The notes beneath the pieces were generated by a model. The model was given only the letters and a program-made list of their open reading frames with translations, made no database searches and had not been told where the DNA came from. A program made the position numbers and the translations under genes. From the NCBI GenBank assembly GCA_963735085.1, contig CAVTJP010000002.1, positions 1,406,399 to 1,470,398 of the forward strand: a stretch of 64,000 bases of DNA, written 5' to 3'. How positions within the stretch are numbered: position 1 is the first letter of the stretch; the number at the start of each line of letters is the position of its first letter. Positions 55,877 through 64,000 of the stretch are shown one piece after another. Source of the stretch: DATJGR01 sp963735085. GTDB lineage: Bacteria; Pseudomonadota; Gammaproteobacteria; Pseudomonadales; Azotimanducaceae.

Positions 55877-57077
55877 CGCCGGCTAGCGCTTCGTACACGG
55901 GCAGGTAGCGCTTCGCGGCCTGCGGCCATGTGCGTCGTGTGCGCACGTCGCGCCGACCTGCCTCCCGCATAGCGGTGTAAGCGCCAGGATGATCGAGAAC
56001 GCCCTGCAACGCTTCGACGAGAGCAGATCGATCGTCGGCCCCGAAGAGAACACCCGTTGCACCGTCCTCGATGAGTTCGGTATGCCCGCCTACATCGGAT
56101 GCGATCACCAAAGCCCCCGCGGCCATGGCTTCCAACGGCTTCAAGGGCGTTACGACTTCCGTCAGGCGCATGCGCCTCCGCGGGAACACGAAAACATCGA
56201 TGTGCCGGTAATATGCGGCGATTTCCTCGTGGGGCACGCGGCCTAGGAACGTCACGTCCGCCGCCAATCCCAGTCGCTCGACCTGCCCTCGCAGCCTGGC
56301 GTCCTCCGGACCGGAACCGAGAAGCAGCAGCGCCAGTTCCGGATGGCTGCGCTTCAGTTGCGACATTGCATCGACCAGCAGATCCAGACCTTCGTACGAA
56401 TAGAACGAACCAAAAAAACCAATCACACGACGATGCCGCAGAGACCGCAATATCTCCGGTACAGGCTCGAACTGTGCCGATTCCTCCAGCAGAGTTCGAT
56501 CGACCGCATTGCCGACCACTGTCACGCGATCCTGCTCGACGCCACGCGACACTACATCATCGCGCAGACCATCGCAGATCGTCACGATTGCATCGGCACG
56601 ACGCAACACGAACGTCTCCAACGCCCTCGAAAGCCGATATCGCACGCTGCCTTCGCGAGTCGTGCCATGACTCACGGCGGCGTCTTCCCAGGACGCTCTG
56701 AGTTCATAGACGAACGGAATCGAGTATCGACGTGCAATACCCAACGCAGCAAGACCGTTCAGACACGGCGAATGAGCATGGATCACGTCTGGCTCGATAC
56801 GGCGTACGAGTTCGTCCAAACGCCGGCGCAGTGACCACACGATGCGCAACTGATCCACGCCGGGCAATCGATCCAGCGGCGAATCCGCCAGCGTAGTCCG
56901 ATGAAAAACAAATTCGTCAATGCATTCCGACTCGGCCGAAGTATCGGGATGCTTCGCGCTGGTCACCTGAAACGTTTCAATGCCGAGGATGCGCAGTTCG
57001 GTGAGAATGCCCTGAGTCCTGAACACATAGCCGCTATGCAATGGCAACGAGTGATCCAGGACATGCAGCACCTTCAC
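55848..57077 (-). CDS. Exosortase A-associated GT4 glycosyltransferase (Daro_2409 type)
   Basis: This 409-aa GT-B enzyme starts MKVLHVLDHSLPLHSGYVFR, the hallmark of TIGR04063. It has IHAHSPCLNGLAALGIARRY, FVYELRASWEDAAVSHGTTR, RRVIGFFGSFYSYEGLDLLV and the donor site VTPLKPLEAMAAGALVIASD. It adds a sugar to the XrtA repeat unit. It starts a few bases after the sugar dehydrogenase gene ends. The same family is found in the corresponding position of other XrtA loci. Confidence 0.9.
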   Translation of the reverse strand: MKVLHVLDHSLPLHSGYVFRTQGILTELRILGIETFQVTSAKHPDTSAESECIDEFVFHRTTLADSPLDRLPGVDQLRIVWSLRRRLDELVRRIEPDVIHAHSPCLNGLAALGIARRYSIPFVYELRASWEDAAVSHGTTREGSVRYRLSRALETFVLRRADAIVTICDGLRDDVVSRGVEQDRVTVVGNAVDRTLLEESAQFEPVPEILRSLRHRRVIGFFGSFYSYEGLDLLVDAMSQLKRSHPELALLLLGSGPEDARLRGQVERLGLAADVTFLGRVPHEEIAAYYRHIDVFVFPRRRMRLTEVVTPLKPLEAMAAGALVIASDVGGHTELIEDGATGVLFGADDRSALVEALQGVLDHPGAYTAMREAGRRDVRTRRTWPQAAKRYLPVYEALAGGDGHVSFGS

Positions 57078-57081
57078 CGCA

Positions 57082-58395
57082 TCACCAGCAAATTCCGTGG
57101 TATTGCCCCATGGTCTCCGAGACGTCGGTCATTCCAACCAGATCCACCAAGGTGCGGGTAGCGTCGGGATAGGCGCGAAGGCACGACTCTGCCGCGGCAT
57201 CTCGCGTCCCCACGATAATTACCTCACAGCTACGCACCAGCTGCGCCACGTCTTCGGTCATGATCGAAGCAATGTGCGGGATCGACTCCTCGACGAACGC
57301 GCGGTTCGACCCTCTGATGCGCGACAGGTTGACCTCTGGATCATATATCTTCACGTCCATTCCCTTTCCGATCAGACGTTCAGCAAGTTCGAGCAGCGGG
57401 CTCTCGCGCAGGTCGTCGGTGCCACCCTTGAAGCTCACTCCGATCATGCCGATGCGGCGGCGCTTCGTTCGCAGCACAATATCCAGCGCATGCGCGATCT
57501 GCGTTTCGTTACTCGGCAGCACGCTCGCAAGCAGCGGCAACTCCACCGCAACATCTCGCGACATGTTGATCAGCGCACGCAGATCCTTCGGCAGGCATGA
57601 TCCACCGAATGCGAAACCCGGACGCAGGTACGCCGGCGAGATGTTGAGGTGCGTGTCCTGGCACAACAGCGACATCACTTCACGGCCGTCCATCTCCAGG
57701 CCGTGGCATAGCCGACCTACCTCGTTGGCAAACACGACCTTTACCGCGTGAAACGCGTTGCAGCAGAACTTCACCATTTCCGCGGTTCGGATGGATGTGG
57801 CAATGAACTCGCAAGGCAAGTCCTGCGACAGGGTCCGCAACTTATCGACGCCGAACCCCACACCTCCGACAATTGTCATCGGCGGATTTTCGAAGTCTTT
57901 GATCGACACCCCTTCACGCAGGAATTCTGGCTGGAAGCACACATGCAATCCGCTCCCGAGTCGCTTTCCCGACGCCTTCTCAAGGATAGGTATCAGCAAG
58001 TCTTCGGTCGTGCCCGGCGCAACAGTTGAGCGGATTACCGTGACATGATCTGTCTTCTTCTTTGAGATGGCATGGCCGATTTGCTCGCAAACGCTACGCA
58101 GCGCAGTGAGATCGTGAGCTCCGTTGCGGCGCGACGGCGTGCCAACGCAGACGAATGAAATTTCCGAGTTGGCAACACCTTCCGCGGCATCACTGGTGAC
58201 ATGCGCCCGCCCGCTGCGCATCGCAGCTTCGATCAATTCCGGCATGCCGTCTTCGACGACCGGCGATATGCCCTTCTGCAGCAGGCCCAATTTGTGGGCA
58301 TCGACATCGACACCGATGACGTCGTGCCCCTGTCCCGCAAGGCAGCCATACGAAACCGCCCCGACATAACCCAAACCAAAGATACTGATCCTCAT
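57082..58395 (-). CDS. GDP-mannose/UDP-glucose 6-dehydrogenase
   Basis: This 437-aa enzyme oxidises a nucleotide sugar to the uronic acid using two NAD. The Rossmann motif is ISIFGLGYVGAVSYGCLAGQ. The catalytic cysteine is in PGFAFGGSCLPKDLRALINM (residue ~265). FQPEFLREGVSIKDFENPPM and the C-terminal IGMIGVSFKGGTDDLRESPL fit too. The order resembles AlgD-type GDP-mannose dehydrogenases. ATG at 58395 has a GAGGTAG site, while the in-frame extension upstream is not family-like. The product is a uronic acid donor for the EPS. Confidence 0.92.
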   Translation of the reverse strand: MRISIFGLGYVGAVSYGCLAGQGHDVIGVDVDAHKLGLLQKGISPVVEDGMPELIEAAMRSGRAHVTSDAAEGVANSEISFVCVGTPSRRNGAHDLTALRSVCEQIGHAISKKKTDHVTVIRSTVAPGTTEDLLIPILEKASGKRLGSGLHVCFQPEFLREGVSIKDFENPPMTIVGGVGFGVDKLRTLSQDLPCEFIATSIRTAEMVKFCCNAFHAVKVVFANEVGRLCHGLEMDGREVMSLLCQDTHLNISPAYLRPGFAFGGSCLPKDLRALINMSRDVAVELPLLASVLPSNETQIAHALDIVLRTKRRRIGMIGVSFKGGTDDLRESPLLELAERLIGKGMDVKIYDPEVNLSRIRGSNRAFVEESIPHIASIMTEDVAQLVRSCEVIIVGTRDAAAESCLRAYPDATRTLVDLVGMTDVSETMGQYHGICW

Positions 58396-58397
58396 CT

Positions 58398-59630
58398 CTA
58401 CCTCACAGTCGCGGCGGCTCGCTGCGCGACTCGATCGTGTCGTTTGGCACGCGCCAGGCAGCGCTCCACGATGCCATCGAGCCGGCACATCGATGCCTTC
58501 CAATCGTGATGGCTCAAGACCCGCGCGCGGGCGCTATCGCCGAATCGCGCGCGCTGCTGCGGATCGGACAACAGCTCGATCACCGCGCGTGATTCGTCGA
58601 GCGGCGTGGTTGCGCAGAGCAAATGTTCGCCGGGAACCGCGTCGACACCGCGTGCCGCCACCTCGCTGGTGACAACCGGTACCCCCATCGCCATCGATTC
58701 GAGGATCTTGTTCTGGGTGCCGCGCGCAATGCGAAGCGGTGCAACGTTGACCGCGGAACGCGTGACGAACGGACGTACGTCAGGCACAGAGCCTGTGACG
58801 CTCACGCCGGGCAACTCCGCGAGCCGTTTGATCTGCGGCGATGGATTGGCGCCAATGATTGTCAGCCTGGCATTCGGACGTTGCGCTCGAATCAGCGGTA
58901 AGGTGCTCCGGCAGAATCGGAACATCGCTTCTTGATTGGGGTAATAGTCCATACGGCCAATAAAGCTGATCAGGTCGGTATCGTAAGGTTCTGCCGTCGG
59001 CGCAAAATAGCCGTGGTCGACCCCATTCGGAAACCAATCCGATTCGACTCCCGTCGCGAAGCTGCGCAACGTGTCCAGTTCCTCCCGCGTCGTGCAGGTA
59101 TTCAGATCGAACTTCGGCGACAGTCGCTTTTCCTCCGCCTCGAGCTTCCTGCCCTCGAGCAGATATGCAAGCGACATCGGAAACGATCGAACCTGTCCAT
59201 AGACCTGCCATTTCTGAGAATCCATGTCGCCGAAGTCGAGAATTTTGGGTACGTCCACTACATCGGCGACATACTGTGCAACGGATGAGCAATGCACGAA
59301 GATCAGGTCGAACCGTTCGCGGGTGACCGCCTCTGCAATGCGCGCCTTGAGCACCGGTGAGAAAAAATATCCCATCGAAAACGGCGTCGGTGTCGGCGTC
59401 CGCACCAGCATGCGGCTCACCGCGCCTAACGATGTCACACGCTCGCAGATCAGTTCTTTGCAGTGGTCGAGCAAGCCTCGACTCTCTTCGAACTCTTCGA
59501 TCGAACGCGCCAGTGATGCAACGGTGACGTCGTGATTTCGCGAAAAATGCGAGATCATATTGAATGGTCGGATTTTGCCGCCGCGCTGCGGCGGATACGG
59601 TACCCGGTGGCAGACGTACAGGATCTTCAT
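58398..59630 (-). CDS. Exosortase A-associated sugar transferase (TIGR03087 type)
   Basis: This 410-aa GT-B enzyme has the characteristic start MKILYVCHRVPYPPQRGGKI and FNMISHFSRNHDVTVASLAR. It also has ILDFGDMDSQKWQVYG, ESDWFPNGVDHGYFAPTAEP, ISFIGRMDYYPNQEAMFRFC and VAPLRIARGTQNKILESMAM. These match the TIGR03087 sugar transferase of PEP-CTERM/EpsH1 loci. The start overlaps the amidotransferase stop by four bases, so translation is coupled. Confidence 0.92.
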   Translation of the reverse strand: MKILYVCHRVPYPPQRGGKIRPFNMISHFSRNHDVTVASLARSIEEFEESRGLLDHCKELICERVTSLGAVSRMLVRTPTPTPFSMGYFFSPVLKARIAEAVTRERFDLIFVHCSSVAQYVADVVDVPKILDFGDMDSQKWQVYGQVRSFPMSLAYLLEGRKLEAEEKRLSPKFDLNTCTTREELDTLRSFATGVESDWFPNGVDHGYFAPTAEPYDTDLISFIGRMDYYPNQEAMFRFCRSTLPLIRAQRPNARLTIIGANPSPQIKRLAELPGVSVTGSVPDVRPFVTRSAVNVAPLRIARGTQNKILESMAMGVPVVTSEVAARGVDAVPGEHLLCATTPLDESRAVIELLSDPQQRARFGDSARARVLSHHDWKASMCRLDGIVERCLARAKRHDRVAQRAAATVR

Positions 59631-61561
59631 TGCGTACTCAGCTCTTTCAGTTCGACGGTCACGTCATCGACGCTGCGGCCGTCGACAAATACGCGCGAGA
59701 AGATTTCGAGATTCGTCAGCGCCTGCAAATGATCGGTGTGGTCGTCGAGATTGCGCCGGTGTCCGTCGACTAAACGCGCTACAGCTTCGTAGCGAAAAAG
59801 ACCGCGTCTCTCGATCACGTCCTGCGACAGCAGCGAATCGGTCATCTTTGCAAGCGATTGTTTCAGCCACGCACCCATCGGTGCGCCGAATCCCCGCTTG
59901 CTTCGATAGAGAATGTCGTCAGGCAACACACCGTGCATCGCGCGCTTCAGCGCATGTTTGAGGTCGCGACCTTTGATCTTCAACTCGGTCGGCATGTCGA
60001 GCGCCAGTTCGACCAAGTCCTGATCTATCAGCGGCACACGGCATTCGATGGAACTCGCCATCGTCATTCGGTCCGTGAGCAATAGCAGGTCGTCCGGCAG
60101 TTGCGTCAGCATGTCCACTTCCATCAGAGCTTCGAGTGCATCTGCCGACGTGACGCCGGCAAATGCCTTAGTCAACGCATTCGTGCAGGGGCGAGGAGGC
60201 GCCAACATCAGGTTCTCGAGACCTGGATCCGAAAACACTCCAACGTATTGCCGGTAGCGCATTTCGGGCTCCAGGCCCTGCGACAGGATGAACGACTTCG
60301 CATAGCGCATCACGTTCAGCATCGCCGAATGCCGATCGCTCGGCAGGCGTTTCGCCAACGGTACCAGCAAGCGCTGGGTGATCGCGCGCGGGACGAGCGC
60401 CATCCAACGATCGTAATACCCGCCGAGATACCTGCGATACCCGCCGAACAGTTCGTCGCCTCCGACGCCGGACAGGATGACCTTGACGTCCTGCCGCGCC
60501 AATTCGGAAACCAGATGGGTGGTAATGAACGCCGAGTCGGCCACGGGCTCATCCATGTGCCAGAGCAGCTTCGGAAGCAGCGCGGCCACGTCTGGCCGAA
60601 CGATGATTTCGTGGTGATCCGTGCCAAACAGGTCGGAGACGCGCCGGGCGTACTCTAACTCGTTGTACAGCGCACCCGCGCCCTCTGCCTCGAACCCGAT
60701 CGAATAGGTGCGTACCGGCTGCGCGCTGTGCTTCGCCATCATGGCGACAACTGAACTACTGTCGATACCACCGCTCAGGAATGCCCCGAGCGGCACGTCG
60801 CTGACCATCTGCGCGGTGACGGATGCTTCAATTTGTGCCCGAACTGACTCGACCCAATCAGAAGGATTGCTGCGCGATTTTCGTTGCGAGGGGTGCCAGA
60901 AGCGCTGCGTACTGCCTTCGCCGTTGCACAGGCTGATTCGAAACATCGAACCGGCTTCGAGCTTTTCGATCCCGGCAAATATGCTGAGGGGCGCCGGCAC
61001 GTAGCCAAGGGACAAATATTCTCGCAGCGCAACCGCATCGAACGCCGGTGTCGTTTCCAGCGCGCCGAGAATTGCCTTGAGTTCCGATGCGAACAGCACG
61101 CGGCCCGGTTCGCGTTTGAGATACATCGGCTTGATGCCGAGCGGGTCACGTGCGATCAAGAGATTACGTTTGCGGACGTCCCACAGCGCAAAGCCGAACA
61201 TGCCGTCGAGATGTTGTACGAGATCATCACCGTACTCCTCATACAGATGGACGATGACTTCGGTATCGCTGCGCGTTTGAAAGCGATGTCCTTTCGCCTG
61301 CAGATCAGCGCGCAACGCTCGAAAGTTATATATCTCGCCGTTGCAGACGACCCAGACTGTACCGTCCTCGTTGGAAATCGGCTGATGTCCGCTGTCGAGA
61401 TCGATGATCGACAGGCGGCGCATTCCCATCGTGAATGGACCGTCCGTGTAGCGACCTTCGTCGTCCGGTCCGCGATGAACCGTGACCTCCGCCATCCGCG
61501 CGAGCGTATTGTCGCACGAGCGCCGGCGGCCAAGGTCGAGGATTCCGTAGACACCGCACAT
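59627..61561 (-). CDS. Exosortase A-associated amidotransferase 1 (asparagine synthetase family)
   Basis: This 644-aa enzyme has an intact glutaminase nucleophile, MCGVYGILDLGRRRSC (Cys2). It also has VTVHRGPDDEGRYTDG, VCNGEIYNFRALR and the ATP-pyrophosphatase loop LGAFLSGGIDSSSVVAMMAK. It further has LSGVGGDELFGGYRRYLGGY and a C-terminal GFGAPMGAWLKQSL. It makes an amide or amine on a glycan or peptide part of the system from Gln and ATP. It follows the FemAB-like gene on the same strand. This is one of four members of the family in the window. Confidence 0.93.
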   Translation of the reverse strand: MCGVYGILDLGRRRSCDNTLARMAEVTVHRGPDDEGRYTDGPFTMGMRRLSIIDLDSGHQPISNEDGTVWVVCNGEIYNFRALRADLQAKGHRFQTRSDTEVIVHLYEEYGDDLVQHLDGMFGFALWDVRKRNLLIARDPLGIKPMYLKREPGRVLFASELKAILGALETTPAFDAVALREYLSLGYVPAPLSIFAGIEKLEAGSMFRISLCNGEGSTQRFWHPSQRKSRSNPSDWVESVRAQIEASVTAQMVSDVPLGAFLSGGIDSSSVVAMMAKHSAQPVRTYSIGFEAEGAGALYNELEYARRVSDLFGTDHHEIIVRPDVAALLPKLLWHMDEPVADSAFITTHLVSELARQDVKVILSGVGGDELFGGYRRYLGGYYDRWMALVPRAITQRLLVPLAKRLPSDRHSAMLNVMRYAKSFILSQGLEPEMRYRQYVGVFSDPGLENLMLAPPRPCTNALTKAFAGVTSADALEALMEVDMLTQLPDDLLLLTDRMTMASSIECRVPLIDQDLVELALDMPTELKIKGRDLKHALKRAMHGVLPDDILYRSKRGFGAPMGAWLKQSLAKMTDSLLSQDVIERRGLFRYEAVARLVDGHRRNLDDHTDHLQALTNLEIFSRVFVDGRSVDDVTVELKELSTQ

Positions 61562-61594
61562 CGATCGGCTACTTGGTGGTCTGGCGCGCGCGCA

Positions 61595-62623
61595 CTATGC
61601 CAGCCGCCGCGCGATCGATGGACCGACGATGCGCGTGACACCGATAGGCAGGCGTTTCCACAATTCGATCGGCAATTGGAACTTCGGATTGGTGGGGCTC
61701 AAATTCGGAAGTTCTTTGGATTGCACCAGATGATACTGATACGCGAGTGGTTCCGGTTCGAACCCCCAGTGCTTCTTGAAATGAAACGAGCCCGTATCGA
61801 TCTTGCTCCGGCCGTAGTCGAATGTCCTCAGACCACGCTCAACCGCGCGCTCCATGACAGTCCAATACATAAAATCGTTCGCCGCAAACTCCCGTGCCGC
61901 CGCCACACTGCCGCCATAGTACGGCAGCACCTCATCGCGAAACACGAAGCTGACGACGCTGCTGAGTGGCTGCGCATCCTTCGCGATCGTGGTCACCCAC
62001 ACCTGCTCCGGGAACGCCGCCAGCAGGCGCGCGAACAGCGACTTGCCGAAAACCGGCGTGCCGAGATTCCGATAGCTCTCTGAGAACACTGCGTAAAACA
62101 CGTCGAGATCCGGATCCCACACGACCTCGGTGCCCGCCTTGATGCCTTTGCGAACCATTGCGCGCTGCTTGCGCGGAATCGCCTGCATGTTTCCTTCAAT
62201 ATCGGTAGCGAGCGATTTGCGAAACGTGACGTACAAGTCTTTCGTCTGCCAATCACCGTCGAGCGGCCGCCGGTTGCGCAGTTCCAGGTAGTCCACGCCG
62301 AGCTCCTCCGCCAAGTGTCGCGCCGCATCTACCAAAGCCTGCACCGCATCAGCATCACCGACTGCGCCGCCGTACACTAGAAACGGCGTCGAGATGAGCA
62401 CGTCACCCGCTATCATGTTGCGAACACGGCTGAGCGGCAGAACCCCGACAATCACGCCATCTCGTTGCGCATATAGGTAGTGACTCGCACAGCCCATCTC
62501 GGCTTCGATGACGTCCGCCCACGCGGACAGGTGAAAGAACGTCGCGTCAGTGCAACCTTGCACGAAGGAATCCCAGCGCGCGCGGGCCGCGTTGTCCAGT
62601 TTATGGACGTTGACGTCCGTCAC
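61595..62623 (-). CDS. FemAB-like protein (PEP-CTERM system-associated)
   Basis: This 342-aa protein has a GNAT-like/FemAB fold. Motifs seen are RWDSFVQGCTDATFFHLSAW, HYLYAQRDGVIVGVLPLSRV, DYLELRNRRPLDGDWQTKDL, and the C-terminal FDYGRSKIDTGSFHFKKHWG. That last stretch is diagnostic of TIGR03019. FemAB enzymes attach amino acids to cell-envelope components. It lies between two asparagine synthetase genes, suggesting an amino acid amide decoration. Confidence 0.9.
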   Translation of the reverse strand: MTDVNVHKLDNAARARWDSFVQGCTDATFFHLSAWADVIEAEMGCASHYLYAQRDGVIVGVLPLSRVRNMIAGDVLISTPFLVYGGAVGDADAVQALVDAARHLAEELGVDYLELRNRRPLDGDWQTKDLYVTFRKSLATDIEGNMQAIPRKQRAMVRKGIKAGTEVVWDPDLDVFYAVFSESYRNLGTPVFGKSLFARLLAAFPEQVWVTTIAKDAQPLSSVVSFVFRDEVLPYYGGSVAAAREFAANDFMYWTVMERAVERGLRTFDYGRSKIDTGSFHFKKHWGFEPEPLAYQYHLVQSKELPNLSPTNPKFQLPIELWKRLPIGVTRIVGPSIARRLA

Positions 62624-62746
62624 GGCGTCTCCTCATATCGACACTGCTTGTTCCGAACGACGCAAATGCCTGTTGGCAGCGCGAAATTCTAGCCGAAGCG
62701 CACCCGCCAGGTTTGTGGACTTGTAAACACACCGCGCGACATCGCA

Positions 62747-64000
62747 TCAAGCTTCGTTGCGAAGGAATCCATCGAACATCAGTAGCGACCACAAGATGGC
62801 GCTGTGATCGCGTTTCCGCGTTCGATGCTCATCGACCAGCCTCGCAAGCCCGCTCGGCTCGAACAGTCCGCTATCGCGCAAACGTTCCCCATTGACGACG
62901 TCCGAAAGACGCTGTGCGAGCGGTCCCCTAAACCACACGTCCAGTGGCACCGCGAACCCCATCTTGCGCCGATACAGCACATCGTGCGGCAGGTGGGGTT
63001 CGAGTGCCTTCTTCAACGCAAACTTCGCCTCTCCACCTCTCAGCTTGAAGCTCGACGGCATCGCAGCGATCTTTTCCACAAACCGATGGTCGAGGAACGG
63101 CACGCGCACTTCGAGGCCATGCGCCATGCTTGCGCGGTCGACCTTGGTCAAAATGTCACCGGGCAGATAGGTCTTGAAATCCAGATACTGCACCATGCGC
63201 AGTGCATCGCTGAATTCGCGACCCTGCAAGTGGCGCGCGAAGACCTGCTCGGCGCCGTAACCTTGCAACTCGCTCGACAGCGTCTTCGAGTAGAGTTGTC
63301 GGCGCATGTCGTCGGCCGAAATCGTGACGCCATGGCGATACGCTTCCGACGCGCACCGCGCCAACGCCTGGAACGTGGTCTTACCGCGAAACACGCGCGG
63401 CGCCCAATCGAGCTTCGGATACAAACGTCCCAGGGCACCAAATACCGGCCTGCGAATCGCCAGCGGGATCGGCGCTCGGATTCGCTCCTCCATCTGGAAC
63501 AGCCGATAGCGACGATAGCCGATGAAGTTCTCGTCGCCGCCATCGCCCGATAGCGCCACCGTGACATGCTTGCGCGCCAACTTGCACACCCGATAGGTGG
63601 GAATGGCGGAGCTGTCGGCGAACGGCTCATCGTAGATCGAAGGCAGTTGTTCCAGCAAGCTATAGTCCGACGCATCGACAGTCTCGACACGATGGTCTGT
63701 GTGCTTCTGCTCGGCAACGAGTTGGGCGTACGTCGACTCGTCATAGCGGGATTCGTTGAACCCGATCGAACACGTCAGCAAGTGCGCGACGCCAATCTCG
63801 CGCATCATCGCGACCACCGCGCTGGAGTCGATCCCACCCGAGAGAAACGCACCGAGCGGCACGTCGGCAACGAGACGGCGCGTCACCGACTCTTTCAGCG
63901 CCTCGACCACGTTGACGTCAGAACCGTTGCCGGAGTGCTGATCGGTGGATCCGAACAGCGGCACGTCCCAATAGCGTTGCGGCACGACGGCGGTCGCGCC
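62747..64000 (-). CDS. Asparagine synthetase-type amidotransferase (5' end outside window)
   Basis: This partial gene runs off the right edge; about 417 codons are seen. It contains most of the synthetase half: VPLGAFLSGGIDSSAVVAMM, YAQLVAEQKHTDHRVETVDA, the ALSGDGGDENFIGYRRYRLF loop, and KMGFAVPLDVWFRGPLAQRL near the C-terminus. The glutaminase half lies upstream, outside the window, so the nucleophile cannot be judged. The frame begins with PQRYWDVPLFGS and is open beyond the edge. It is 124 bases upstream of FemAB and likely in the same operon. Confidence 0.88.
   Translation of the reverse strand, partial: GATAVVPQRYWDVPLFGSTDQHSGNGSDVNVVEALKESVTRRLVADVPLGAFLSGGIDSSAVVAMMREIGVAHLLTCSIGFNESRYDESTYAQLVAEQKHTDHRVETVDASDYSLLEQLPSIYDEPFADSSAIPTYRVCKLARKHVTVALSGDGGDENFIGYRRYRLFQMEERIRAPIPLAIRRPVFGALGRLYPKLDWAPRVFRGKTTFQALARCASEAYRHGVTISADDMRRQLYSKTLSSELQGYGAEQVFARHLQGREFSDALRMVQYLDFKTYLPGDILTKVDRASMAHGLEVRVPFLDHRFVEKIAAMPSSFKLRGGEAKFALKKALEPHLPHDVLYRRKMGFAVPLDVWFRGPLAQRLSDVVNGERLRDSGLFEPSGLARLVDEHRTRKRDHSAILWSLLMFDGFLRNEA

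Noticed and set aside
1..64000. CRISPR arrays, tRNA or rRNA genes, insertion sequences and prophage genes
   Set aside because: No regularly spaced repeats, no tRNA-like cloverleaf, no transposase or integrase motif and no phage structural gene were seen. No integrase accompanies the 90-bp scar, so it is not called an attachment site.

Overview
The window is GC-rich, densely coded bacterial DNA. Most of it is one large exopolysaccharide (EPS) locus of the exosortase A (XrtA/PEP-CTERM) type. Its markers are a Wza-like export lipoprotein, an EpsL-like outer-membrane protein, an AMP-ligase and PLP decarboxylase pair, two acyl carrier proteins, an alpha/beta hydrolase pair fused into one protein, several glycosyltransferases, a GDP-mannose/UDP-glucose dehydrogenase, a FemAB-like protein, an O-antigen-ligase-like protein, a polysaccharide deacetylase and four asparagine-synthetase-type proteins. 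This gene content and a DUF6316-like gene suggest a gammaproteobacterium; that is an inference. No exosortase, PEP-CTERM substrate, tyrosine-kinase chain-length regulator or initiating glycosyltransferase lies in the window, so the locus probably continues past the right edge, where an asparagine synthetase gene is cut.

Layout. 1-2.75 kb: superfamily I helicase with ankyrin-like repeats, probably cut at the left edge. 2.8-5.0 kb: a scar made of the 3' tail of an acyl-CoA dehydrogenase gene, a 5'-truncated VWA-domain gene and a broken kelch/beta-helix gene. 5.1-8.6 kb, minus strand: carbamoyltransferase, SxtJ-like protein, DUF5989 peptide, then an NAD-dependent epimerase. 8.6-12.6 kb: acyl-CoA dehydrogenase (minus), divergent from a MaoC hydratase, a CitE/HpcH-type lyase and an SGNH membrane protein. 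12.6-16.3 kb: DUF6316-like gene, Wza-like and EpsL-like genes, and a methyltransferase gene with two compensating frameshifts. 16.3-31 kb: a mixed-strand accessory block with less GC-biased coding by eye: class IV aminotransferase, PIG-L deacetylase, a duplicated cysteine-domain protein, PhyH-like oxygenase, cytochrome c-PQQ dehydrogenase (frameshifted), two glycosyltransferases, a sugar nucleotidyltransferase, an ATP-grasp-like protein, a group II PLP decarboxylase, a flippase and an isonitrile-synthase-like protein. 31-44.5 kb: second flippase, methyltransferase, AMP-ligase/PLP decarboxylase, asparagine synthetase-like protein, polymerase/ligase, polysaccharide deacetylase, two secreted proteins that share an N-terminal PCPPPSVG motif, and a TPR protein. 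44.5-52.6 kb, minus strand: ACP, fused hydrolase, glycosyltransferase, second ACP, FkbH-like protein, MaoC-SDR fusion and GNAT. 52.8-64 kb: asparagine synthetase-like protein (plus), then a minus-strand run of three glycosyltransferases, a sugar dehydrogenase and two amidotransferases flanking FemAB.

Working together, the nucleotidyltransferase, epimerase and dehydrogenase supply sugar nucleotides. The glycosyltransferases build a repeat unit, a flippase moves it across the inner membrane, the O-antigen-ligase-like protein polymerises or transfers it, and the Wza-like and EpsL-like proteins export it. The ACPs, AMP-ligase, FkbH, MaoC-SDR and GNAT proteins probably make and attach acyl or glyceryl decorations; the amidotransferases, FemAB and carbamoyltransferase add nitrogen-containing groups. 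Apparent frameshifts occur in the methyltransferase, the PQQ enzyme and one secreted protein, as well as in the 3.4-5 kb pseudogene. Either several genes are decaying or the assembly carries indel errors. All family calls are from reading the sequence; no database search was run.
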